NCBI GenBank assembly: GCA_948567375.1 | Contig: OX419762.1 | Span: 27,482,608-27,546,607 of the forward strand | DNA length: 64,000 bases | Direction: 5' to 3' | Source of the DNA: Lunularia cruciata | Lineage: Eukaryota > Streptophyta > Marchantiopsida > Lunulariales > Lunulariaceae | In this document: positions 34,170 through 46,839 of the stretch, piece by piece | How positions within the stretch are numbered: the stretch's first letter is position 1 | Layout of the letters: each line of letters opens with the position of its first letter | Translations under genes and position numbers: made by a program | The notes under the pieces: generated by a model | Told to the model about the DNA's origin: nothing | Databases searched by the model: none | The model's input: only the letters and a program-made list of their open reading frames with translations

Positions 34170-36624
34170 CTAGCTATTCAAATTGAAAAGGTCGTTCAAG
34201 TATACAGATAAACCCAGGGCTAGAGCTAGACGTACACTAAGGAATGTGGCATAAAGACCTAGAAGACCAACTCCTAAACCTTTGGTGGGTTGCATTCTGC
34301 GAGATGGTAAAATGATAAAAGCCCAAACCAACCCTGCAACTAAGAAAGCTAGAGTGAAGAAAATGCTTGGATCTTGGGGAATCACAAAAGAGGCCGGGTA
34401 CGTCTTCCAGCTTGCAAGCACAAGGGACAGCCCAATACCCATCAACGTGTTAAACATTGGTCCCGCATAGCACCCAGAAAAGGCAATCTGCACTCCGTCT
34501 CCTCCATGATAAACGAGAGCAAGATTTGACATGAGATCTCCAATAGAGTTTCCCCACGCCAGCACGGTTAGACCCAGAATTGCAGCATCTATTTCCAGGA
34601 CAACTCCAAGGGCGACAAGAGCAGCTACAAGCTCGTTAGCGATGATGTAGAACCAAACAATGCTCATGACGAAACCACCTAAAGCCCACGGAAACAGGTA
34701 TCTCCGTGGAGGATGTTCCTTCTTCGTTGTGATGAACGCAATTGCACCCAGGACAATCCCCATTCCAACAGCAACAACGTACTCTCTCCAAGCGCTGCCA
34801 AATGGCCCACTGTCCTTTCCATCCCAAACTGCGGCCAGCAAAGGTAGAGACAATGTAGCACTACTCACGGCATAAAATTTCGACCACCTCGCCTCTTCTA
34901 CCAGCGGGATAGTGAGGCGACGTGGCAACGTAAGCGGCCATTCTATGATGTATACGCAAAGCCCCTGAGGACTATACCACTTCACTTCTTGAGCTGCTTG
35001 TTCTTCATGATGACCCCAGAGAGGACGCTGTGCAGGGATTGCTTCTGCTCTATCCAGTTCAGCTTGTAGATTGCTGCTTTGCGAATAAATGGCGACGTGC
35101 GGTGCCCACATCCATTGGGGTAAAGAGGTCTCCACTGCAGAGGAAAAACCCCTCCGGGTGTCATCAAACAACTCCATATATGGGCCCCCAGGGCCACCAA
35201 ATCCGTCATCATCACTCACAGCAGAAGAAGTTTGACCTTCAAAAGCAGGTCCAAACTGTCTGTTACTAGGATTTCTAGATTCACGCAACATAGGACTGTC
35301 TTTGCTAACCTTCCTCGTGATTGATTTCTATCAGAGATGCCACTCCTAGGACTATGATTACTAGCCTTCGTCGTGATAGTGTGATAACCGATGCCATTCC
35401 CAGAAAACTCCCCCCTTAACAGCTCGTGAGGTGATTCTTCATACATGTCCAGACTCGTTTCTAGAGTGGCCATTTGAGAACAAGAAGGAATCCTATTATC
35501 TGACAAGACCTAACAGATGATACAAGAACAGCAAGCAGTAGCGTAAATCATCAAGAAATCTTACCTGATAGAAGAGGCTCAAGAGCATGCCACCGAGTCA
35601 GCTTGTGGCCATGCGACTTCAGAAATTCCACAGCGGCCACTGTGATAGCATAAGCTGCGTATATGGATATATATCCGATGGCTCCCCAAAGATGGATCTC
35701 ACCATTGAACAAAATATTGGTCAGAACACCGAGAGTAAACAAGAAAAACCCAATATCTCGTAGAAAGCAACGCCGATCAAGGCGGACCGCCACATTAGAA
35801 GCAGCCACTACCAGACTAGCTGATCCAGCCACCACAGAACTGACGAATGTTGCTCCCCCCAACACGGAGTTGAGTCCGACCTGACCTTGGCCACTAGCTC
35901 CGACAAAGGCAGCAATACTCGCGAACACGTCTGGAGCTCCATTCCCCAGAGGAAGAAGCGTGACCCCCGCCACGGTCGGTGGCAAATGAAGCAGTTTTGA
36001 CAGCTTCTCAATCGAGCAGCAGAAAAAATCTGCAGCTGTATTGCCCAGCATGTAAAAGAGCAGAATTAACCAGGTGGCCAGAGCGATGTAGGCCGGTAAT
36101 ACAGCATCCTTAAAAGTACAGAAGAAAAATTGAGTGTACTCAATTAGGGTTCCAGAGCTGCACTGAGGTATCGACTTCACGTACGAGCAAGAATCAGGAA
36201 AATTCGGGTGCTCCCTCACGTTCTCGCAAAGCGAATGCGTCACAAGTGTAGGAAATCCAAAACTTTCATTTCGACTAGATTGGAGTTTCACTTGGCCTCC
36301 ATTATCCGTAGGGGAGAAAACTTCTAGTGACAAACTCTGTTCCGGAAGACCTGGAGCTTCATCCAAGCCAGCTCCATCTCTCAACGCAGTAAGTAGATTC
36401 CTGGTATTTGTTAGCCCCTCGAACTCATCTTGCAACTGCCGCTCTCCCCCGGCACTAATGCCCGAGAAGTAGTACTTCGACAACAAACTTCTCCGCTGAA
36501 ATTGAGGTCTAACTTGCTGAACTCCGGACGAGAGGAGGCTACTAGGTTGATACAAAAACACAAACACAACAAAAGAAGTGATAACAATGGCAGGACGAAT
36601 TTGCCGACCCCATACGTTCTTCAT
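34170..36624 (-). CDS. Cation/calcium exchanger, CCX family
   Basis: A membrane antiporter of the CaCA superfamily (plant CCX, related to K+-dependent Na+/Ca2+ exchangers), exchanging Ca2+ or other cations across an endomembrane or the plasma membrane. Exon 1 (36,624-35,565, 353 codons plus one base) starts MKNVWGRQIRPAIV with an N-terminal membrane anchor. It has a Cys-containing lumenal segment (130-170) and the first alpha repeat with GNGAPDVFASIAAF (227-240). A clear donor, CAG|GTAAGA, ends it at 35,565. The 3' exon (open from about 35,330 to the stop at 34,170-34,172) carries a hydrophilic loop, several membrane helices and the second alpha repeat (GNSIGDL, then GCYAGPMFNTLMGIGLSL). The alpha-repeat acids Asp in GNGAPD and GNSIGD are intact. 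The join in the loop is uncertain. An acceptor at 35,500 (TTGTCAG) leads into a different frame. Either a second small intron (for example GT at 35,444 to AG at 35,305) or an acceptor at 35,300 restores the frame. It is probably functional. Confidence 0.9.
35266..35377 (-). repeat. 56-bp imperfect tandem duplication in CCX loop
   Basis: Two units, 35,377-35,322 and 35,321-35,266, both begin ATCACGA.GAAGG and encode related peptides (ITTKASNHSPRSG and ITRKVSKDSPMLRE) in different frames. Because 56 is not a multiple of three, the reading frame shifts between them. Confidence 0.6.
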
Positions 36625-37054
36625 CTTACACCAATTCCAGACCCCTGCTGCACCAATCTGCTCCGATCCTGGCGCGGTTCAATACTACATATTTCCCGCA
36701 ACCTCCATTCCTCCTCCCTAAAGTCCGCAGACGAGTGCAGCAAGCAAAGCTTCTCCTCCTCTTCCTAAGTTACCATCTCTCTCGTACCCTAAAATTCAGA
36801 TCAACACAACCACGAATGCTCGCCCCGTCCTTCGAAACCTCTCCCTCCGACGACTGCGGAAGGAGCCCTCCCTTCACTGTCTTCTCGTTGGAATTCCCCA
36901 CACGACTCGTCCTCCTCAACCCTGTGCGCTAACTCCTTCGATAATCGACGTCGAAACTCATGCACAAAGCTCTCATAACCAGCTCCTAACTCGATTCCAT
37001 GCTCACGCCAACCTCAAGAGAGAAACATGGTCTCTCATCCTGACCCTATTTACC

Positions 37055-37063
37055 TTATAATAA
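37055..37063 (-). promoter_or_regulatory. Possible TATA box of the CCX gene
   Basis: The minus strand reads TTATTATAAGG here, about 430 bp upstream of the CCX start codon. It is the best TATA-like match in the upstream region. No other core element was identified, so this is tentative. Confidence 0.25.
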
Positions 37064-37279
37064 CAGCAGCAACGAGGCCCCACGTCACTCCCCCCTTTCC
37101 GACCAACTGACCCAAGCTACCCGTCACTCTTGGGTCCAAACTCACAAACTCTTTTGGCTCGTATTTCCTACAAATTCAGCACAATGAGTTTCGATGCATT
37201 TCATTTGGAAAAGAAATCCCCGACAGAAATGACTGAGGGAAGAAGGAACGAAAGCCATGCAGATCGAAAGGAAAAACAA

Positions 37280-37375
37280 GGCGACCGCGTATAAAACTGA
37301 AGGATGGGAAAACCATCAAACCGTACAAGGGAGAGATGAGAGAGGCAAAATGGAGCTAAGCCCCAATAGAGCCTA
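37280..37375 (+). repeat. Dispersed repeat R, copy 1
   Basis: About 95 bp beginning GGCGACCGCGTA, with the inner landmarks GAAGGATGGGAAAACC, ATCAAACCGTACAAGGGAGA and CCCAATAGAG. It is one of at least seven related copies in 37-50 kb. Confidence 0.7.
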
Positions 37376-40300
37376 TATGGAAAGGGAAGATTACTCATCC
37401 TGTCGCGATTATAAGGCGGTGCGGGGAGGCGACACGAGGCAGGCAAGGCACGATGCGACAAGTTAAGAGAGTGGTTACGGGGCCACCCCGTGATGCCGCA
37501 TGGCATGTTTGATCGAGCCGAAGCTGCCTACTGCGGCACCTGCAATTGGGCAGTGTGGGTGGAATACACACGCGTTCTGAGCTCTTGGGCCCACACGTAG
37601 TCTGGTCTCAAGATGATGCAGATGAGGACGAAAGGTACAAGTTTGCTAGCGTTGGGGGCATTTTCAGTATATTTGGTCTGATTGAGGTGAGTTTCTCACA
37701 GGCACGATTGCGAACTCGCCATCTACTAATTTTGGTGGGTAAGGCGAAACATGTAATTTAGCAGAAGGTTGCTACTGTAGCTGGAGTGAGAGCGTGGGCC
37801 AAGGGTGTCCTCCGTATCCAGCGCGTCCTCTTGTAGTCTTCAGCCTCAAGTCTGTTTACCAGCGCGTTCATTTCTCCGTCCGTCTGTCCGTCCAGAACAA
37901 CCGGAACTTCTTTCCCCCGAGCAGAAAATCCGGCGTACCAGATAACTCATCGCACAATGCTCCGCCCGGGACAAGCGCTCTCCTTCCAGTTGTTGAGAAT
38001 CTATTTCCATCCCGAGTTGCGAAATGTCATCTCCTTTCATGGTTCAGATTAGACAGATTAGATTTCGGAACTTAAAGAATACTATTCGTTGATCATGCGT
38101 GGAAACTCAGTGTCCAGTAAACTAGCAAGACCAAAAACCTCTAAAGATAATTTTCGTAATCTCTAATAAAAGACGAGCTGACGCTGCTGGCACGGGCTGC
38201 GCGCCTCCCCTTTCCCCTGGCACTTACGTGAAGCGCAACAATAGTGTTCCCTGTTCACAATCCTTTCCTTTTTCTCAATAGCATAAGCATCGTTCCCCAT
38301 AAGCATAATTCATCTCTTCCTAACTTTCGTGACATTTAACGACTTTCTACGCAGTCCATAATAGAGGAGAAGACCTTTCGGGACATCAACATGAGATGGG
38401 CAGGTGTTTTTCCTCGTGCCTTGCTGATTCTCAAAATGCTCATGCCTCTTGGGTCAGCTTTTAGTATCACCTCATCGACTCTTGAGTTTTGCACTACAAG
38501 ATCGCTTCCCTTTCGGGTAAAACTTAGATTCTGATCATGGAAACGACACGGTTGCACAGCGAGGTCATATCCGAAGCAGGGATGCTGGATAAGGAGCTAC
38601 CTGTAGTACGTCTTCAATGCATTCATTTTCATCTTTTAGCCTCTTGGTGTTCTACGCGATCGCCTTTTCCAGTTTTAGCAGAAAGTATCCAAGTTTGCAG
38701 CAAGTTATTGGAAGTAGCGATTGAAAACTGTCGAGCAGTTGTCAAAAGCTATAACACTTAAAGGCAATGATAAGAGGCGTAAGGCTTTATTCTTCGTGGC
38801 TTGTTTGACTACATGTCATTGGTCTCTATCCTTTTATCATTAGAATCTATCTTGGTCAAGTGGCTCTCAAAATAGAAACTTATCAAGGTGTTCGTGCTGC
38901 CATAACGATTACTACTATGAAGTGATACTTTTCTCGTAAATTCCGCAACAAGTAGTAAGTGCACTGCACACACATCAACCAGCGTAAGCATGGTGCAATG
39001 AAATGGTTGTTTCAATTGTGATTTTAGGGGTAGCAATAGCAATTCCTCAAAAAGTTTTGGTGCGTTATGTGTGGTGGTCAAAGTTCGTTTTATTCACATT
39101 TTGAATATTAATATATTAAAGTTGCGTTCGCAATTTATTTATCGTCTCGGGTGTCGGTCAAGTTTTTTCTTTAATATAGGTTTTTCTTCAAATATGGTAT
39201 CTAGGGAATATACTATTGCTAGAGGAGTTGACTCCGTGAAAAAAACTTCACGGGAAACTCTAAGTAGCACCAATGCAAGATTTGATAGAACTGTAATTTA
39301 AAGTATTAGACCGTGAGTAAACTATAAAGAGACTCTCACTCTTACGCCTGTAAAAGACAATCCAGATAAAATTTTGGATCACCTCTGGAAGTCAGCCATA
39401 ACAATTTCTTTATATTTTACATACGTATTTATGGAATTCTTATGGATACCATCATTTTGTAATTGTAAGCCTCTTATAGGAATGTTTGTTCATTTTTATG
39501 AAAAAGACCTTATGGCGCGTTGCATCCTAACAAGGCTTCACACTTCTCGCTTGGTTGCGTTGGTGGTGAAATCCAAAGCCACCATCCCTCTCGGCGTTGC
39601 GCAATTCTCCTCTTCTTATACCAAGAAGCATATACTTGCGTAATCCATCTGCGTTTGTCTAAAAGCATTTCTTTATTTTAGGAATTTGACTCTGGTCCTG
39701 TATTCCTTTTTATCAAGTGTATTGTCCGGGTGTGGATTTTTTGGATCAATTCCCACGCTTTTAGCCAGAAAAAGATACCACACTTATAAACATCAATTGA
39801 GATTGAAATTTGTTATAAACAACTGGGAATTTAGTTCTACGAGATGTGGATCTAACACCTCCAATAGAAATAGAGTTCATATCTAGCTTAAGTTGACTAG
39901 ACAGAGAATTCTTAAAAATATAAGACAAGTAACCTCCAAGTAATGTGAAGTGAGGAAGTTGTGACAAAGAGCCATAGCCAGATAAGTCTTTAGGAAGATC
40001 CTTTGGGAAGAGTCTTTAACAAGCACCATCTTAGGAAGATTTCCAAAAGGAGTTATCGATAAAATCCATCAAAGAACACCTCTTAGAAGAGCCCTCTGGT
40101 AGCATCCCGCAACATAATACTCTAAAGCAACTACATGAATCGACAATCGATAATACGAATAATAAATACAAGAATATCAAGATGAACACTCTCCATGTCT
40201 TCAAACAGTCTTTCAATGCCTAAATATGTAGAGAAAGTTCTGAATAACGTGAAAGAAAGAACTCACTGTACAAAATGCAAACTTTGCGTCCACTTATTAC

Positions 40301-40638
40301 AGAGTTAATCTTGTAACAAGTGGAAGAAAAAAGATCCAATAAGAGATTTCCATAACTTCACCAAACTTTATAAACTCACTCTTATTATATCTTCTTTGTC
40401 CTGGAGTCTTGGACCCTCGTAACTCCCTTCTCCTACTTCCATCACTTCCAGCATGCCAATCTCCCTGAAAATGTGAATAATGAGGCCCAAAAATAACTCT
40501 TTGAACTTTCTCCCGTTTTTGTAAATTCAACTACCTCCAAAGAAAAGACAAATTCTATACTACATTAGGCAATATGATATATACCATTTCATATAATTTT
40601 TCTCTATTGTTCGCTTTTAAATCTCATCTATGTGAAAA

Positions 40639-40703
40639 GGGCGACCGTGTAGAAAACACGAAGGGGGAAGACCCCATCAAGCCGTACAAGGGTGAGACAA
40701 ACG
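40639..40703 (+). repeat. Dispersed repeat R, copy 2
   Basis: Starts GGGCGACCGTGTAGAAAACA, then GACCCCATCAAGCCGTACAA. It is truncated after about 65 bp by a duplicated GTTTAGACAAACCCTA-type stretch. Confidence 0.7.
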
Positions 40704-40849
40704 GTAGGGTTTGTGGTTTAGACAAACCCTATGATTTAAGGTAAACCCTATATCTCATTTATAGAATTGTATGTTCATGTACCATTTTTTACCATCTAAT
40801 GGTCATAAGCAAATTATTCAACATCCAACAAAAAAACACACTCATGAAG

Positions 40850-43090
40850 TAGTGAAACTACTTCATGAGCTTGATAAAATCCTTTTACCTATTGGTGGAT
40901 CTATCCTTGGTGGAAAAGGATATCTAACACTTTTATATAAGGTCTAGATCTTTTTTGCAAGGGCTTTCTTCTCCCTAGAAACATCCCATATAAATACTTG
41001 TCTTTTGCAACAATATCCAAAATCTCTTAGCACTCTATTAGAATTTCTTGAATGATAAAAATGGCCATAAGCTCCTTATCCAAGACAGAATCATCTATAG
41101 CTTTATCAAAATGGTATACTCTAGGAAACAAATTATTATTTGTATATTTTCTCATTGGCATATCTTAATATGTAATTGTACTCAAATAAGAGTATTGTTT
41201 ACCTAGCTGGCCTCCCCTCCGCATTGGGCTTATTGAGGATATAGATTAATGCCTTATGATTGATGAAAATAAGATCTTCCCACTAATAAAGTAGTATTAA
41301 AACTTCTTTAGATAAAACATCATTGCCAACAATTCTTTCTTTATTTTTTAAGTTATTTTGTTGTTAAAACCATATATCTATTTATATAAGTTCTATATTT
41401 GTTCTAATTGATTTAAAGTGCATATTAAAGCTGCAATAAACATATCTATATAAGTATTAAAGATGAAAGGTTTACACTAGTTGAGTTTGGCAAGGATTGG
41501 ACTTAAAATAAGAGATTGCTCAAGCTCCTCAAATGCTTTGAGAGCTTTCTTGTCCTTCAAAATCACCATATATTCTACATCCTTCTTCATATAAATGATC
41601 AATATAAATCTTGTTAGAAAGTGAGAAGTCTAATCCTTAGCAACATCTAACTATTAAAAAGAATTTTCAAAGTTTTGAAAGTATATGAGTTTTATAACTC
41701 TTATCTCTTCCATGGAAATGGTGTGCTCCAAAATAATTCCTTATAACCAAAGATGCACTTCTCTGGGTTGAATGATTCATTTGCCTCATTTGAGCATTGC
41801 AAGATCTTGATCTAGTGCTCAAAACACTATTCCTTGCTTCTATGGACACAAAAATACTCAAAACAATCCTACATAAGTTTCTCAATAAAAGTTCAAACAA
41901 TTCATTTATGAACATTATAATATGACTGAGTATTATAAAGCTCAAAAGGCATAAACTTGAAAGTATAAATACTCAAAGTTATGATGAATATAATGAGTTT
42001 TTGACGCTTTGATTTGATCTTGATGGTTATATCTACTCTAACAATCTCTAATGTTATACTTCCAAAATTCTTTAAACCACACCAAGATCTTATCAATGAA
42101 TAGCAAGGAGTAGTAACACTAATTTGTAACTACATTCAACTTTGGAGAATGTACACATACTTACAACTTGCCATTCCAATTCTTCATAGTAATAATTAGA
42201 ACACCAATTATAATTTCTTCACTCACTTGTGAAACCAACTCCTTAAACTTATCAATCTACACTTTCATAACTACAATTGTTAGTGTGTGGACTAATATAA
42301 CATTATTTTTAATAAGTCTTGCATATGGCTCTTTCTTTATCTAGTGCTAAGCTAAATTCCTTAAGATCTTTGTGCTGGATAGTAAACATATAGATATATT
42401 TATAAAAAAAATCTCTTGAAATCTCACTTTGCATATTTTTGTAATATTTGGACTAAACTTGAGGATATATAGTCTATTTCCATCTCCTTAATTATAAATA
42501 ATAGCTTGTCAAGATCTGTCAAAACCTAAATTTCAAGTACAAATTCCATAGCAAACAAAGGATGTTCACCTCAATTAAAATTGGAGTCATCTTCATTTGA
42601 AGTTGTATGTTATTCTTCTTGCATACACTTCAAACTCCTCCTTTTGAATCTATTGTTAATAATTGGTGGATAGTATATACAAATATGAAATATATTTGGA
42701 ACTTGAGTCTTCCAAAACTTAAGAAATAAATTTTGAACTGCCATAATCAAAATCACCTTGTATCCATCACACACATTAGTCAAACTTATTGCTTGTTTTA
42801 CCATGATCATTTCTTCTTTACATTCTCACCACAAACATTGATGATCTTGTAGGTATCATACTCAACTTTTCATCATTCTCTGTAATAACTTTACCATAGA
42901 TCTTTAACAAATGCATCAACAAATATTTTTTTTATGTTTTGACCTTTTGACCTCTCATCTATCAATAAGCATTGTTTATAGATAGATTGTGCATGGGGTT
43001 TCTTATCTATAGTTTTCTTTCAAAAATAACTTCATCTAATGTAATTTTTCTTTTTATACAATTTGCTTTATCATTAGCTTCAGTTTACTT
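40850..43090 (-). pseudogene. C2, AT-biased ghost of a C-family element
   Basis: Base-by-base similar to the C1 region about 19.1-21.6 kb, in the same direction. It runs from the RNase H-integrase linker (GGTCTAGATCTTTTTTGCAA) through RNase H and RT (a stretch matching the C1 VVAPILAKPDW region near 41,470-41,600) to the end of gag-protease near 42,840. All frames are full of stops. G and C of C1 are repeatedly replaced by A or T, so the copy is much more AT-rich than C1. No LTRs were found at its ends. Confidence 0.75.
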
Positions 43091-44900
43091 AAATTTTCTT
43101 TTAGTTTTAGTATAGTAATTCAAAGAAAATCTCAATTTAGTAAAAAGAATCTAAAGTATAATTTTTAATTAAAATAGAGAAAGTAATTATAAGACCAAAC
43201 TACAAAGACCAATCTAAATTGGTTGCATAATTTTATTTATTTCAAATGAGTTTGACTTATATGTTAAAGGAAATGCTCATTTTGACATATGTAACTTCAA
43301 TTTGAAATAGTGGAGAGCTTCAAAGAATTATCTTTCTCTTTTTAGCACAAGTTAAAATAATTCAATTTTTGGTGCAATATTTCATAAATTAATCTTTTTT
43401 TTTAGAAGAAATAAATTCAAAACCCTTAGAAAGGCAAGATACTTTGCCTATCTATATTTTTTATTTTCATTGCTTTATGAACTATGCACTAATGCTAATA
43501 CATTTGATATAATTCACTTCCAACAAATATAATAGAGGATTCAAAAATAACTTCCTCCTCTTAAGCTAATATAAAACACCTTGGAAAAAACCCACAACCA
43601 TTTTATTATAATGTATAATGGTTTATATACTATTTATTTTTTTCCTAAAAGTCTCCCTTAAGCAGAATATAAAATATTTGAGATAAAATCCACACTTATC
43701 AAATAAATGGTGCATATACACCATTTTTCTTTCAATTTGATTGAATCCATCAGAATTATTAAAAAAGGGACCTCACTTCAATTATAGGCAGTGCCTAATA
43801 AACAACAATAGCGAAGTAAACAAACCTCTTAAGACGTCTCAGTTGGAAAAACTATGGCAAATTCCGACAATGAGTCTGGTCCTATATAAAAAACTAGCAT
43901 GTCCCACAAGTCCAAATGGCTACCGTTCCTGAAACGTCCATAGAAAAGCACTATGGTGAAACGGGACATCTCATTATGTTTCGGGGCAAAATCACGGAGG
44001 AGGCAAGGGACAAAAAGGGATTTAAGGGTCATGTGTGCGAAATCATAAAAAAATGTAATTATTACGAGTGATATTGTAAAGAGTTACCAGGTGTAAGTAA
44101 GAAGCCTTGATTTACTCCTAATTAATGTTTATCATCTCCCATATACACCCTAACCCCCACAGTGACTTGGTGGGTTGACCATTTTTCGTCCCGTCGAAAA
44201 TGTTATGGGATGTTGCGCTGACCCCATAATTCAAAATTTGTAACACATATTCAAAAAAATTTACAGACCCCATATTTTTTCTTAAGGGCAAATTACAGTA
44301 ACCGAGAACTCCCTAACTGAGACGCCCTAATGATCCGAGCAAATATATATTGGTGAAACCCCGTTATAGACAACAATAACCTATAGGTTGTAGCTATCCA
44401 AAATTCTATGGACCATATGCATGTACTCTCTCTTACATGTTTCCTTGAATACAAAGATATCATCTGCTAATCTTCAAAACCACGTCAAAGTCAATGACAA
44501 GAGTCTAAATGAGTTATTAGGTGTGAGGTCATGAAACAAACACCAGAAAATACAGACAAACCTCGCTCATGAGAAAACAAGAAGCCTAGAAAATGCTCGA
44601 GCTAGAGCAATGATGTCAAAACATCTCGTGGGATTTCGTTATTTCCCATTTGGTTGTAGGCTCTTTCTCATTCGTTGTTGCACGCTTTGTGCTTTGTATT
44701 CCTTCTTTTTCTTTTCCCTTCAGGTATGCTATTTGGCGCGTTTTCACCTCGTGGTTGGCACGCAGCCCTGCAAACTTCGAGCCCAAAGACCCTGTCTGTT
44801 ACAGGTAGTCTTGGTCCCGAAGGTTACCAGTTAGGCAGGCTGCGAGTTACTGGCATGTATCAGTCGGGAAGACGAAAAGATGTGGAAATCGAAAGCTATG
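43091..44900. other. Intergenic, nothing recognised
   Basis: AT-rich to 43,740, then mixed composition. No coding region, RNA gene or element end that I can support. Confidence 0.4.
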
Positions 44901-44903
44901 AGA

Positions 44904-44990
44904 AAAGCCGACCTCATAGAACACAAAAAGGATGGGAAGACCCCATCAAGCCGTACGTACAAGGGAGAGACAAAAGAGGTAAAATGGGGC
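44904..44990 (+). repeat. Dispersed repeat R, copy 3
   Basis: Contains GATGGGAAGACCCCATCAAG and CCGTAC(GTAC)AAGGGAGAGA, with a 4-bp GTAC duplication relative to the other copies, then GAGGTAAAATGGGGC. Confidence 0.7.
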
Positions 44991-46231
44991 TGGCCTCAAG
45001 CTATGTATAAGTCCGAGTCCCCCGGCGCCACGTCTCTCTACCTTTTTTCTCAGCACTACAGCTTTGTGATGTTCTCGCCTGATCCAATTTTGTCCTTGCA
45101 ATGCATGCTGGTATCGAGAAGTTGCTTCGCAATTTCAGCCTTTATTCCTTGGCTTGTATCTCCTATCCTGCTAAGCATTGGTTTATAGGTTTCACGAAAG
45201 CTAAGCGTCCGCCTTGCTTTGAAGTTTCGTCAACTGTCTCATGATACCATTACAATACTGAGTTGGCTTATCTATCTCTCTTCCCAAGAATCAAGGAAAC
45301 CATCACCTTTCTTATTTACCTTTGCTGCTGGCTTTGAAGCTCTCTCGGGCAAGGGAACCTTTGAGATAGCTTAAGAGTTGTGATTCTTCGGGTGAATCCT
45401 TATCTTTATGTTGTAAAGGATGTGCGTATACAATTCATGAAAAACATGAAGTAATCGAGAGTTTACCTTTACCAAAGCTAGAAGTTACATATGAATCGTT
45501 TATGATTGTGATCGGATCGTTTATATCTTACTTTCATCTTTATCTCCTCAAAATTTAGATTTTATCAGATACAAGTAGAGGATACACAATTCCTGTGCAC
45601 GACCACTAGCATATGAAATGCTCAACTGCCAAAGTTAGGGCCAGGACAAGTATCCACTTTTATTTTAAGCCGAATAGAATCTCCATGCATCACCTTCGCT
45701 TTCAACTTCTGCAGTAACTTCATCACCGCGCAATTTGGAATAATGTTCATACAATGTTTACTGGCGACCGTGGTAGTATCTGCTGACGTTAAAGCAGCTG
45801 ATTGGTCAGCCTCCTCTTACACACAGTCACGACGTAGTGTGCAATGGAACGAACTCCTCTACAGTTACTAGAACGAAAAGTCCTCGTCTTCCAAGTGGAT
45901 TTGCTCATTGACCCGCGATATGCTCGACACTCAGAGAGGACCACAGCCGGAAACATAAACCAACTAAACGTGCGGCCGCAGGTCGGACCCACATGACGGT
46001 GGAAACACACCTGCAAGTTTCATTGCGTTTCAGTGGGCCCTCTGTAGATTTCTCCGCGACGTCTCTTTTCGCGAGGGGCTGCATAGGGCGTCGTCACAGA
46101 ACAGGATTCGGTGCAAGGTGGACTCCTGGTTGTTGACGTGGACAGTTCTTCGGTCACGATGCCAGGGTGGACAGAGCTACAGTGGACGCCTCCTAATCAT
46201 GGACTACTTCTGTTCTTGTAACGTAATAAGA
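44991..46231. other. Intergenic, nothing recognised
   Basis: Mixed composition with several short open frames on both strands, none with a known domain or sustained codon structure. Confidence 0.35.
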
Positions 46232-46275
46232 AAGGGCAACCGCGTAGAAAACACGAAGGATGGGGAACGTAACGT
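46232..46275 (+). repeat. Dispersed repeat R, copy 4 (left of an inverted pair)
   Basis: Reads GGGCAACCGCGTAGAAAACA then CGAAGGATGGGGAAC. It faces copy 5 at 46,456-46,548, so the two form an inverted pair around about 180 bp. Confidence 0.65.
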
Positions 46276-46455
46276 AATGGGAAAACTAGAGGAGATAAGA
46301 TCTGCTTGGAGGTCTATGAGCTATATTGGAGATGAATGATAAAATTCGTAACTGAGGGATGTAACGTGAACCTAGACACAAGGGAGTCTTGTGTTATTTT
46401 GTTTTGAATAGTTTCCTATATAATATGGCATTTCATTTCATTACTCATGTAGACT

Positions 46456-46548
46456 CTATTGGGACTTAGCCTCATTTTTCATCTCTCCCTTGTACGGCTT
46501 GATGGGGTCTTCCCATCCTTCATTTTTCTACGAGATCGTCCTTCTCTT
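46456..46548 (-). repeat. Dispersed repeat R, copy 5 (right of an inverted pair)
   Basis: Complement of the consensus. On the minus strand it runs from the GATCTCGTAGAAAAATGAAG start through AAGACCCCATCAAGCCGTAC to GGCTAAGTCCCAATAGAG. Confidence 0.7.
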
Positions 46549-46649
46549 TTATTACTTCTTCACAGTATAAAATACCTCCGAGTAGTTATTAAAGTCGATG
46601 CTGGGAGGTAATGTTTACACGAGAATAGCCCAACATGGTAAAATTGAAT

Positions 46650-46839
46650 CGTTGGAGAGTGTGCACAACAAGGTGAGTATGAGTACAACATTGTGAGCTC
46701 TAAAGGGAAAAGAATTATAACCTGATTACATAGTGATATTTTAACGTTGGAGAGTGGGCACAACAAGGTGAGTATGAGTACAACATTGTGAGCTCTAAAG
46801 GGAAAAGAATTATAACCTGATTACATAGTGATATTTTAA
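46650..46839. repeat. 95-bp tandem duplication
   Basis: Two head-to-tail 95-bp units (46,650-46,744 and 46,745-46,839). I see a single difference (GTGTGC against GTGGGC). Near identity indicates a recent event. Confidence 0.9.

Larger units (their letters stand above)
36625..40849. other. Intergenic, 5' of CCX, with one dispersed repeat
   Basis: 36,625-37,100 is the presumed leader and promoter of the exchanger. 37,100-38,080 is richer in GC and holds repeat copy R1. From 38,100 to 40,640 I see no domain, only short frames without codon structure. Repeat copy R2 lies at the right end. Confidence 0.45.

Noticed and set aside
34282-36011. ORFs on the + strand and other frames across the CCX gene
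   Set aside because: They are antisense or out-of-frame readings of the exchanger exons, whose own frame carries both alpha-repeat motifs and membrane helices.
44610-45188. Overlapping + strand ORFs of 74-111 codons
   Set aside because: They run through repeat R copy 3, have no domain, and overlap in different frames, as expected by chance in GC-richer DNA.
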